Assembly: GCA_028278465.1 (NCBI GenBank)
Contig: JANQEF010000055.1
Location: 1-5,749 of the forward strand
Length of the DNA: 5,749 nt
Reading direction: 5' to 3'
Source of the DNA: Dehalococcoidia bacterium
GTDB lineage: Bacteria; Chloroflexota; Dehalococcoidia; Lucifugimonadales; Lucifugimonadaceae
Every line of letters begins with the position of its first letter. The stretch's first letter is position 1. The notes under the pieces were generated by a model. That model had not been told where the DNA came from. It was given only the letters and a program-made list of their open reading frames with translations, and made no database searches. The translations under genes were made by a program, and so were the position numbers. Below are positions 1-5,748 of the stretch, piece by piece.

Positions 1-1
1 C

Positions 2-253
2 GTCACGAGCTGGGACCCGCCACGAAGCCTCGCCTTCACTTGGCACATCTACGGCGCCGCAGACGAAGCGACAGACGTCGAGGTGACCTTCGAGACAGTC
101 AGTGACGAACGCACGCTGGTGCGCATCGTCCACACCGGCTGGGAGCGGCTCGGTGAGCGCGCCACAGAGCTTCGAGCAGGAAACGAGGCCGGCTGGCGCG
201 ACCTGCTGCAAGCCTTTGAGAGTGCGGTTAATCGCCACTCGGGCGGCAGGTAG
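2..253 (+). CDS. SRPBCC / AHSA1-like domain protein, C-terminal part
   Basis: The reading frame is open from the window edge to a TAG at 251-253 and gives 83 residues; the N-terminal part lies outside the window. The visible part matches the end of AHSA1-like (activator of Hsp90 ATPase homologue, START/Bet v1 fold) proteins. It has a beta strand with the pattern FTWH, an alternating strand VEVTFETV, a strand TLVRIVHTGW, then a C-terminal amphipathic helix beginning near GWRDLLQAFESAV. In this family that long helix closes over a hydrophobic cavity; ligands are usually unknown and many members are small stand-alone bacterial proteins. It ends 34 nt before the tRNA gene on the same strand. No function can be assigned beyond the fold. 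The family call is by pattern recognition and fairly confident; the specific role is unknown. Confidence 0.72.
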   Translation, partial: VTSWDPPRSLAFTWHIYGAADEATDVEVTFETVSDERTLVRIVHTGWERLGERATELRAGNEAGWRDLLQAFESAVNRHSGGR

Positions 254-269
254 CCGAACACCTGCGCTG

Positions 270-275
270 TATAAT
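270..275 (+). promoter_or_regulatory. -10 box of the tRNA-Val promoter
   Basis: A perfect TATAAT lies 12 nt upstream of the first base of the mature tRNA. This would place the transcription start around 282 and leave a very short 5' leader for RNase P to remove. The hexamer at the ideal -35 distance (247-252, CAGGTA, overlapping the end of the upstream CDS) is a poor match to TTGACA, so only the -10 element is supported. Confidence 0.6.
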
Positions 276-287
276 GGTTCACCTGTC

Positions 288-364
288 GGGCGGTTAGCTC
301 AGTTGGCTAGAGCGCGTCGTTGACATCGACGAGGTCACAGGTTCGAGCCCTGTACTGCCCACCA
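288..364 (+). tRNA. tRNA-Val (anticodon GAC)
   Basis: A complete cloverleaf can be drawn. The acceptor stem is 288-294 with 354-360 (one G-U pair), the D arm is 297-300 with 310-313, and the anticodon stem is 315-319 with 327-331. The 7-base anticodon loop has GAC at 322-324, the variable loop is 5 nt (332-336), and the T arm is ACAGG/CCTGT around the TTCGAGC loop (342-348). The discriminator is A361 and the CCA end is encoded at 362-364. Anticodon GAC reads valine codons GUC and GUU. All conserved positions I checked are normal, so the gene should be functional. No T-tract terminator follows it, and the next gene on the same strand is thrS. Confidence 0.97.
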
Positions 365-639
365 CAGCGATCTGCCATGCAACCAGCGCTCACATACCCT
401 TCAGCGGAACTCCACCGCTTCACAAGCGCTGCCTCTACGCGACCAGAACGCGCTGCGGAGGGCGACCCGACAGGGCGCGACACCCTCACTACATAGGCGC
501 GTCGCCTCGTCATGGCGTCGCGCCGGTCTCGATGCATCCACACGCACTCATCAACCGTGTTCGTGTGCACCCATTCAGCAGCTAGCGTTCACGATTCGCG
601 CCCTGCCGCGCTGTGTGACCGCTTCACGAGGCAGTCCCA
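365..639 (+). promoter_or_regulatory. Gene-free, hairpin-rich leader between tRNA-Val and thrS
   Basis: No convincing coding region lies in these 275 bases. Three potential hairpins follow one another. Hairpin 1 (384-431) has a 7-bp outer stem CAGCGCT/AGCGCTG enclosing a 5-bp stem 403-407/415-419 with a 7-nt loop. Hairpin 2 (449-479) has CGCGC/GCGCG around a 6x6 internal loop and a GGG/CCC tip. Hairpin 3 (496-524) has 6 bp, a T-T mismatch and 4 bp, with a 7-nt loop. None is followed by a T-tract. The last 115 bases before thrS look less structured and end with a GAGG Shine-Dalgarno at 628-631. I found no clear thrS promoter and no T-box consensus. The region could be the 5' UTR of thrS, a tRNA-thrS readthrough spacer, or a small RNA; regulatory function is inferred from structure only. 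Confidence 0.4.
496..524 (+). other. Strong GC-rich hairpin in the thrS leader
   Basis: GGCGCG (496-501) pairs with CGCGCC (519-524) and CGCC (503-506) with GGCG (514-517), separated only by a T502-T518 mismatch. The loop is the 7 nt TCGTCAT (507-513). No run of T follows, so it is not a typical intrinsic terminator. It lies about 115 nt upstream of the thrS start codon and is the most stable-looking element of the leader. A role in thrS control or in ending tRNA transcription is possible but not shown. Confidence 0.5.
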
Positions 640-2421
640 ATGGCATCCGTAAAAGACATGTCCGAGCAGGAGCTCAACGAGTTCCGAGAGAACATGCGCC
701 ACTCCGCAGCGCACGTGCTGGCGGAAGCGGTGCTCAAGCTCCATCCCGAAGCGAAACTGACCATCGGCCCGCCGATCGAAGACGGCTTCTACTACGACTT
801 CGACGTCGAAGAGCCCTTCACGCCCGACGACCTGAAGGCGATCGAGAAGGAGATGCGCCGCTCGATCAACCGCAACACCGAGTTCGTCGAGCGCGAGGTC
901 ACGCGCGAAGAAGCGAGGGAGCAGGTCGCCGACAACCCGTACAAAGTCGAGATCCTCGACGGCATCCCGGAAGGCACTCGCGTCACCTTCTGCAGCCACA
1001 GCGAAGGCGCTTTCGAAGACCTGTGCCGCGGCGGCCACGTCGAAAAGACCGGCGACATCAAGGCGTTCAAGCTGCTCTCGACCGCTGGCGCGTACTGGCG
1101 CGGCGACGAGAACAACAAGATGCTGCAGCGCATCTACGGCACGGCATGGGAGTCGAAGCAGGCGCAGGCCGAATACCTGCAGCGGATCGAAGAGGCGGAG
1201 AAGCGCGACCACCGCAAGCTCGGCCGCGAGCTAGGCCTCTTCTTCTTCGACCCGATCGCTCCGGCCAGCCCGTTCTTCCTGCCGAAGGGCGCTTTCATCG
1301 TCAACGCCCTCACCGAGTACGTGCGAGACCTCTACCGGCGCTACGAATACCGCGAGGTGATCACGCCGCAGATCTTCAACACGGACCTGTGGCGGCGCTC
1401 AGGCCACTACGACAACTACGCCGAGAACATGTTCTTCATCAACATCGATGAGACTGAATACGGCGTTAAGCCGATGAACTGTCCGGCGGGAGCGATGCTG
1501 TACGCGGCCGAAACGCATTCATACCGCGACCTGCCGCTGCGGTACGCCGACTTCGGCAGGCTGCATCGCTACGAGCGCTCAGGCGTGACCCACGGCCTGA
1601 CGCGCGTCCGCTCGCTCACCCAGGACGATGCGCACATCTTCTGCACGCTGGACCAGATCGGCTCAGAGATCAGCGGTTTCCTCGACATGCTGAACGAGTC
1701 GTACAGCGTCTTCGGCATGGACAGCCCGCGCTTCACGCTCTCGCTGAGGCCTGAGAAGCGCGTCGGCACGGACGAGATGTGGGACCGTGCCGAGGCTGCG
1801 CTCGAAGAGATCATGTCGAGCAGAGAGGTCAACTACGAGACGGTCGCCGGCGAAGGAGCTTTCTACGGACCGAAGATCGACATCTTCGTGCCGGACGCAC
1901 TGAAGCGCGAGTGGCAGCTCGGAACGGTGCAGCTCGACTTCTCGCTGCCCGAGCGGTTCGACCTGGAGTACGCGGCGGAAGACGGCAGTCGTCAGCGTGT
2001 CGTCGTGATCCACCGCGCCATGCTCGGCTCCATCGAGCGCTTCCTCGGCGTGCTGATCGAGCACCTCGGCGGCGCGTTCCCGCTCTGGCTCGCGCCCGTC
2101 CAGGCGGTCGTCGTGCCGATCGCAGACAGGCACTTCGCCTACGCAGACAGTGTGCGGACGGCGCTGGCTGAACGCGGGCTCAGGGTGGAAGTCGACGATT
2201 CCGGGGACCGCATGAACGCCAAGATCCGCACCGCGCAGCTGCAGAAGGTGCCGTACATGCTGGTGGTCGGGGACCGCGAAGCGGAAGACAACGCGGTCGC
2301 CGTCCGCACGCGGACCGGAGGCAACCTCGGCACCATCTCCATTTCGGAAGTCGTCGAGGCTCTTGCAAGGGAAGCCGATGAGCGGTCGCTCGAGCCGCTC
2401 CTGTCGCCCGATAAGGCCTGA
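640..2421 (+). CDS. thrS: Threonine--tRNA ligase (ThrRS), form without the TGS domain
   Basis: This 593-residue cytoplasmic class II synthetase charges tRNA-Thr with threonine. The editing (tRNA_SAD) domain starts almost at the N-terminus: HSAAH gives H21 and H25, and CRGGH gives C129 and H133, the four residues of the Ser-tRNA hydrolysis site. The catalytic core follows: motif 1 around 235-260; C281 (NCPAG), H332 (DDAHIF) and H458 (IHRAML) as the zinc ligands that select threonine; motif 2 GRLHRYE with R310; motif 3 GSIERFLG with R467. The anticodon-binding domain spans about 484-580 (KVPYMLVVGDRE). The E. coli enzyme has about 642 residues because of an extra N-terminal TGS domain, which is missing here; similarly shortened ThrRSs are known in other phyla. 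The start at 640 is supported by GAGG 8 nt upstream and by the position of the editing domain. No defect is visible. Confidence 0.97.
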   Translation: MASVKDMSEQELNEFRENMRHSAAHVLAEAVLKLHPEAKLTIGPPIEDGFYYDFDVEEPFTPDDLKAIEKEMRRSINRNTEFVEREVTREEAREQVADNPYKVEILDGIPEGTRVTFCSHSEGAFEDLCRGGHVEKTGDIKAFKLLSTAGAYWRGDENNKMLQRIYGTAWESKQAQAEYLQRIEEAEKRDHRKLGRELGLFFFDPIAPASPFFLPKGAFIVNALTEYVRDLYRRYEYREVITPQIFNTDLWRRSGHYDNYAENMFFINIDETEYGVKPMNCPAGAMLYAAETHSYRDLPLRYADFGRLHRYERSGVTHGLTRVRSLTQDDAHIFCTLDQIGSEISGFLDMLNESYSVFGMDSPRFTLSLRPEKRVGTDEMWDRAEAALEEIMSSREVNYETVAGEGAFYGPKIDIFVPDALKREWQLGTVQLDFSLPERFDLEYAAEDGSRQRVVVIHRAMLGSIERFLGVLIEHLGGAFPLWLAPVQAVVVPIADRHFAYADSVRTALAERGLRVEVDDSGDRMNAKIRTAQLQKVPYMLVVGDREAEDNAVAVRTRTGGNLGTISISEVVEALAREADERSLEPLLSPDKA

Positions 2422-2441
2422 AAACAGCTCGCAAACGGTAC

Positions 2442-2474
2442 CCAGCGTCAAACTGAAATCCAATTTGACGCTGG
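2442..2474. repeat. 11-bp perfect inverted repeat upstream of the citrate synthase gene
   Basis: CCAGCGTCAAA (2442-2452) and TTTGACGCTGG (2464-2474) are exact reverse complements separated by 11 nt. Two more pairs are possible beyond a C-A mismatch. The element begins 20 nt after the thrS stop codon. It could be a thrS terminator hairpin, but there is no T-tract. It could equally be an operator, because its right arm contains the TTGACG of a candidate promoter. The repeat is certain; the function is inferred. Confidence 0.6.
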
Positions 2475-2493
2475 ATATGCGCGATGCTAGCCT
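2465..2493 (+). promoter_or_regulatory. Candidate promoter for the citrate synthase operon
   Basis: TTGACG (2465-2470) is a 5/6 match to the sigma-70 -35 box. A 17-nt spacer leads to TAGCCT (2488-2493), a 3/6 match to the -10 box preceded by the extended -10 TGn (2485-2487). Transcription would start near 2500 and give a 5' leader of roughly 130 nt. The -35 box lies inside the right arm of the 11-bp dyad, so a protein bound there would compete with RNA polymerase. The -10 match is modest, so this is a candidate only. Confidence 0.38.
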
Positions 2494-2504
2494 CACCAAA
2501 CTCT

Positions 2505-2544
2505 GCAACTCAAAAACTGCCATCGTCGACCAGGCTTGAGTTGT
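2505..2544 (+). other. Potential hairpin in the citrate synthase mRNA leader
   Basis: CAACTCAA (2506-2513) pairs with TTGAGTTG (2536-2543), extendable by a G-T pair. GCC (2519-2521) pairs with GGC (2533-2535) above a 5-nt bulge, leaving an 11-nt loop that contains GTCGAC. If transcription starts near 2500 this would be the extreme 5' end of the mRNA. It is about 90 nt from the start codon, so it would not mask the ribosome site directly. It might stabilise the message or be chance. Confidence 0.35.
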
Positions 2545-2633
2545 TACCGAATCGCATGTCCTTGCCGTCGTCTACCGGCGGCCTCCCGCGCCAGAGTTCC
2601 AGGGACATATACCCAAGCGACCACAGGGGCTAG

Positions 2634-3776
2634 ATGACCAGCATAAAAGACATCACACTGCACAGAGGCCTTCAGGGCGTCTACTTTGACCGCACCCAGA
2701 CCACGTTCATCGATGGCAAGCAGGGGATCCTCGAGTACCGCGGCTACAGCATCCATGACCTCGCGGCGATGTCGACCTTCGAGGAGACCTCTTACCTGCT
2801 GCTGTACGGAGAGCTGCCAACGCAGGCTCAGCTGGACGAGTTCGACGCGCAGTTGAAGGCCGCACGTGAACTGCCCGAGCAGGTCCTCGACGTGATCAAC
2901 ATCGTCAAGGACTCACACCCGATGGACGTCCTGCGCACCGCTGTCTCCGCGCTGGCATCCTTTGACGAAGACCGCGAGGACAACTCGATCGAGGCGACAT
3001 ACCGCAAGGGAATTCGCCTCACGTCGCAGTTCGCCACGATCGTGATGGCACACCACAGGATTCGCGCCGGCAAGGACCCGATCAAGCCGAGCGACAGCCT
3101 GAGCCACGCAGCCAACTTCCTGTACATGCTCGATGGCGACGAGCCGACAGCGGACACCGCGGAGCTGATGGACCGCGACTTCGTGATCCACGCTGATCAC
3201 GGCTCGAACGCTTCTGCCTTCACTGCGCGCGTCGTCGCCGGCACCAGCGCTGACCTGCACGGCGCCGTGACAGCAGGCATCGCAGCTCTTTCTGGACCGT
3301 CGCACGGCGGCGCTGCTGAGAACGTGATGCAGATGGCGCAGGAGATCGGTGAGCCGGAGAACGCGGCGCAGTACGTCAAGGACCTGCTGGCGTCCCGCAG
3401 GCGGGTGATGGGCTTCGGGCACCGCGTCTACAAGGCTGAGGACCCGCGGGCCAGGCACCTGCGCGAGGGTGTTCGCAAGCTGTCCGAGGAGAAGGGCGAG
3501 CCGAAGTGGTACGCCATTCTCGAGGCGGTGATCGAGGCCATGAAGCCGTACGCCCGCCGCGGGATCCATGTGAACGTCGACTTCTTCGCCGGTGTCGTCT
3601 ACTACCTGAACGGCATCCCGCAGGACCTGTTCGTGCCGATCTTCGCCGTCGGCCGCGTGCCCGGCTGGACGGTGCAGGTGGTCGAGCAGTTCCACCACAA
3701 CATCCTGATCCGGCCGCTCCTCTCGTACACCGGCGAGCACGACCGCGAGTACGTGCCGATCGGCGACAGGGGCTAG
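2634..3776 (+). CDS. gltA: Citrate synthase (short-form, ~380 aa)
   Basis: This 380-residue enzyme condenses oxaloacetate with acetyl-CoA to make citrate, the entry step of the TCA cycle. Family signatures appear in order: the N-terminal region with EYRGYSIHDLA (34-44); HADH with H189, which binds oxaloacetate; GPSHGG with catalytic H224; GFGHRVYK with H263; VDFFAG with catalytic D316; and GRVPGW and IRP with R341 and R360, which bind carboxylates or CoA. The length fits the short, usually dimeric, enzymes rather than the ~430-residue NADH-sensitive Gram-negative type. 2-Methylcitrate synthase (PrpC) is a close relative and cannot be excluded by motif reading; no prpB or prpD neighbour is visible. 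The ATG at 2634 has AGGGG 4 nt upstream, a slightly short spacing, and gives the usual family N-terminus. It is probably the first gene of an operon with the two genes that follow. Confidence 0.95.
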   Translation: MTSIKDITLHRGLQGVYFDRTQTTFIDGKQGILEYRGYSIHDLAAMSTFEETSYLLLYGELPTQAQLDEFDAQLKAARELPEQVLDVINIVKDSHPMDVLRTAVSALASFDEDREDNSIEATYRKGIRLTSQFATIVMAHHRIRAGKDPIKPSDSLSHAANFLYMLDGDEPTADTAELMDRDFVIHADHGSNASAFTARVVAGTSADLHGAVTAGIAALSGPSHGGAAENVMQMAQEIGEPENAAQYVKDLLASRRRVMGFGHRVYKAEDPRARHLREGVRKLSEEKGEPKWYAILEAVIEAMKPYARRGIHVNVDFFAGVVYYLNGIPQDLFVPIFAVGRVPGWTVQVVEQFHHNILIRPLLSYTGEHDREYVPIGDRG

Positions 3777-3787
3777 GCGGATAGCCT

Positions 3788-4402
3788 GTGCCGGGTGCTC
3801 CACAGCCAGATCACGCCGTGGGCGACCCGGGACTGACACGAAGACCGGCGCTGATCATCGTCAGCGGCCATCCCGCGACCGGGAAGACGACCTTCGCCCG
3901 AAAACTGTCGAGCGCAATCGGCGTCCCGCTGTTCGCCAAGGACGACCTCAAAGAGAGGCTGCACGAAACGTTCGGCGCAGCGGATCGCGAAGCGTCGCGC
4001 AGGCTCGGGCAGGCATCCTACTCGATGCTAGAACACACGTCGGACGTGATGCTGGCGGCGGGGCAGGACCTGGTTATCGAAAGCAACTTCGACTCCGATG
4101 GCGCGGGAGGCTGGATCGAGGAGCTAGGGGCGCGGCACTCTGCGCTGCTGATTCAGGTGTTCCTGCACGCGGATCCGGACGTGATCCTACAGCGCTACAC
4201 CGAGAGGTCGGAGCGGCGTCACGCGGCCCACTTCGATGAGATCGCCGTAGATGAACTGCGCGCGCGCCTGAAGCGACCGTACCGTCCGATGGATCTGAGC
4301 GGCCACGCGCTGGAGTTCGACACGACCGATTTCCGGAGCTTTGACGCTGACCGGGCAATCGACGCCGTTGCCGACCTGCTGGCCGAGAGAGCCGACTCGT
4401 GA
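3788..4402 (+). CDS. Small P-loop kinase-like protein (AAA_33 / polynucleotide-kinase-like)
   Basis: This 204-residue protein has a clear Walker A motif, GHPATGKTT (27-35), after a hydrophobic strand ALIIVSG. A KDDLKE segment (51-56) sits where related kinases place substrate-contacting acidic residues. A strand ending in VIESNF (97-101) follows, and an Arg-rich stretch around 136-148 resembles a lid. This order matches Pfam AAA_33 kinases, relatives of polynucleotide kinase, zeta-toxin and chloramphenicol phosphotransferase folds. The substrate cannot be read from the sequence. The GTG at 3788 is favoured by AGGCGGAT at 3775-3782, which overlaps the citrate synthase stop, and by the 11-nt gap. 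A second in-frame GTG at 3818 would shorten the protein by 10 residues without touching the domain. The gene end overlaps the next start by 4 nt, so the two are probably translationally coupled. Confidence 0.78.
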   Translation: MPGAPQPDHAVGDPGLTRRPALIIVSGHPATGKTTFARKLSSAIGVPLFAKDDLKERLHETFGAADREASRRLGQASYSMLEHTSDVMLAAGQDLVIESNFDSDGAGGWIEELGARHSALLIQVFLHADPDVILQRYTERSERRHAAHFDEIAVDELRARLKRPYRPMDLSGHALEFDTTDFRSFDADRAIDAVADLLAERADS

Positions 4403-5607
4403 GCGCAGAACTCGCGATCAGAGACGCCATCGCAGGACGCGGTCCGATCACGTTCGCCGAGTTCATGGAGCTGGCGCTTTACGGGTCCGGCGGCTACTAC
4501 GCGTCGGGATCGCCGATCAGCGCCAGTGGCGACTACTTCACGGCTCCGTCGGCGCATCCCGTTTTCGGCGCTCTGCTGTGCGTGCAGCTGCGAGAGATGT
4601 GGCGGCTTCTCGGCTCTCCGGCCGAGTTCACGGTGATCGAGGAAGGCGCCGGCAACGGCGGGCTGGCAGCGGACATCTCTGAGTACGCAGCGCGGCTGGA
4701 CAGCGACTTCAGTGATGCTCTGAACTATGTGGCCGTCGACATCGCGCCGCCCGCGCGGCAGCACTTTCCGGTCCTGCCGCTGGAGGAGGCGCCAGCTGGC
4801 ATCACAGGCTGCGTCCTGTCAAACGAGCTGCTCGACGCCATGCCGGTCCACCGGTTCGAGGTGCGAGACGGCGAGGTTTTCGAGATCTTCGTCACGCTTG
4901 AGGGCGACCGGTTCGCAGAGACGCTTCAGCCGCCTTCATCGCTAGAGATCGAACGCACGCTGGCGCCGTTCGTCGAGTCGCTCCCGGACGGCTATCGCGG
5001 CGAGATCAATCTCCAGCTGGAGTCGTGGGCGCAGCGCCAGGCGAAAGCGCTCGGGCGCGGCTGGGTGCTGGCGATCGACTATGGCTTTGAGCGGTCCGAG
5101 CTGTACAGGCCCGGCCGAACCAGCGGCTCGCTCCGCACCTACTACCAGCACACGCTCGGCCAGGACACGCTGCGGCACGCCGGAGAGCAGGACATCACGG
5201 CGCATGTCGATTGCACGGCGCTGGACGAGGCGATGACCAGCGCCGAGTTCCAACTCACCGGCAAGACGACGCAGGCCGAGTTCCTGTCGCGCCTCGGCAT
5301 ACACCAAGCTGTAGAGCAGCTTGAAGCGTCCAACCTGTCGCGCCCCGAAAGCCGTGCAAACGAACAGGGGATTCGATCGCTTCTGGACCCAGACGGCATG
5401 GGGCGTTTCGTGGTGGCAGCGTACAGTCGCGGCATCGATCAGTTCGATCTGGCCGGGCTCAGTGGACCAGCCGACGGTTCAGCCACCAGGCTTCCCGATC
5501 TTCCGCGCCTCAACCCCGCACGTCACATCAACCTCGTAGACCAGCAACAGACAGGCGGCTACTTCGAGGTGCAGTCGCTCGAAGACCTGTTCTCAGACCG
5601 GCCGTAG
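4399..5607 (+). CDS. SAM-dependent methyltransferase of the MidA/NDUFAF7 family (COG1565, DUF185)
   Basis: This 402-residue protein shows the full signature series of the family. It has GPITFAEFMELALY (15-28) and GGYY, then GDYFTAP (44-50). The SAM-binding motif I is VIEEGAGNGGLA (79-90), followed by SNELLDAMPVHRFEV (141-155), LAIDYGF (224-230), GSLRTYYQH (243-251) and DITAHVDCTAL (265-275). The mitochondrial relative NDUFAF7 dimethylates an arginine of the complex I subunit NDUFS2 during assembly; the target of bacterial members is not generally established. The family core ends near FVVAAYSRG (337-345). About 55 further residues form a Pro/Asp-rich tail with no domain I recognise. The GTG start overlaps the kinase stop (GTGA), with a GAGAGA purine stretch 8 nt upstream. 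Family assignment is firm; acting on NuoD of this organism is a guess by homology. Confidence 0.92.
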   Translation: MSAELAIRDAIAGRGPITFAEFMELALYGSGGYYASGSPISASGDYFTAPSAHPVFGALLCVQLREMWRLLGSPAEFTVIEEGAGNGGLAADISEYAARLDSDFSDALNYVAVDIAPPARQHFPVLPLEEAPAGITGCVLSNELLDAMPVHRFEVRDGEVFEIFVTLEGDRFAETLQPPSSLEIERTLAPFVESLPDGYRGEINLQLESWAQRQAKALGRGWVLAIDYGFERSELYRPGRTSGSLRTYYQHTLGQDTLRHAGEQDITAHVDCTALDEAMTSAEFQLTGKTTQAEFLSRLGIHQAVEQLEASNLSRPESRANEQGIRSLLDPDGMGRFVVAAYSRGIDQFDLAGLSGPADGSATRLPDLPRLNPARHINLVDQQQTGGYFEVQSLEDLFSDRP

Positions 5608-5629
5608 CGCCGCCTGAGGCTAGCCGGCC
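5600..5629. terminator. Imperfect hairpin at convergent stop codons, possible bidirectional terminator
   Basis: GGCCG (5600-5604) plus TAGC (5605-5608) can pair with GCTA (5619-5622) plus CGGCC (5625-5629), leaving a 2-nt bulge (5623-5624) and a 10-nt loop. The structure spans both stop codons of the facing genes, which are only 12 nt apart. There is no T-tract on either side, so if it ends transcription it does so weakly or with a factor. The pairing is real, but GC-rich DNA makes chance stems common. Confidence 0.3.
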
Positions 5630-5748
5630 ATCGCGGTCCCCTCGATCTCCACCACTACCTCCGGCCGAGCCAGCGTCGGGACGCCGACCACCGTCACCGC
5701 CACCTCTTTACCCGGCAGGTGCTCCTCCAGCGCGCCGGTAGCCTCCAC
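5620..5748 (-). CDS. RidA/YjgF-family protein, C-terminal part
   Basis: Read on the minus strand, the frame is open from the window edge to a TAG (complement of 5620-5622) and gives 42 residues; the N-terminal two thirds lie outside. The end has the typical RidA pattern: an amphipathic helix (ALEEHLPGKE), then the strand VTVVGVPTLARPEVVVEIEG. The conserved Arg of LARP (R28 of the visible fragment) corresponds to the arginine that in RidA binds the carboxylate of reactive enamine/imine intermediates. RidA proteins hydrolyse such intermediates from PLP enzymes to ketoacids and ammonia. The Rid subfamily (RidA or Rid1-Rid7) cannot be decided from this fragment. It converges on the methyltransferase gene and is not part of that operon. 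Confidence 0.82.
   Translation of the reverse strand: MEATGALEEHLPGKEVAVTVVGVPTLARPEVVVEIEGTAMAG

Noticed and set aside
320..325. Consensus TTGACA as a -35 box for thrS
   Set aside because: It is the anticodon loop of tRNA-Val, and no -10-like hexamer lies 16-18 nt downstream.
340..364. tRNA 3' end as an integration (att) site
   Set aside because: No second copy of the tRNA 3' end, no integrase and no foreign-looking genes are present in the window.
532..585. 17-codon leader peptide (ATG 532 to TAG 583-585)
   Set aside because: It has no Shine-Dalgarno, contains no threonine codons, and is not followed by an attenuator-like hairpin, so it does not fit a Thr attenuation leader.
365..639. 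T-box riboswitch ahead of thrS
   Set aside because: The conserved T-box sequence (AGGGTGGNACC-like) and an antiterminator/terminator pair with a T-tract are both absent.
615..1451. 278-codon plus-strand open frame overlapping thrS
   Set aside because: It is an out-of-frame, Arg/Pro/Ala-rich translation of the thrS coding sequence.
1663..2523. 286-codon minus-strand open frame over thrS
   Set aside because: It is antisense to the strongly conserved ThrRS catalytic and anticodon domains. Its composition is Arg/Val/Asp-rich as expected of a high-GC shadow, and no domain is recognisable.
3818..3820. Alternative GTG start for the kinase gene
   Set aside because: It has no Shine-Dalgarno just upstream, whereas the GTG at 3788 has a purine-rich site at a good distance. 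It cannot be fully excluded because residues 1-20 are outside the domain.
2913..3839. 308-codon minus-strand open frame over citrate synthase
   Set aside because: It is a shadow of the conserved citrate synthase gene, with no recognisable motif and biased composition.
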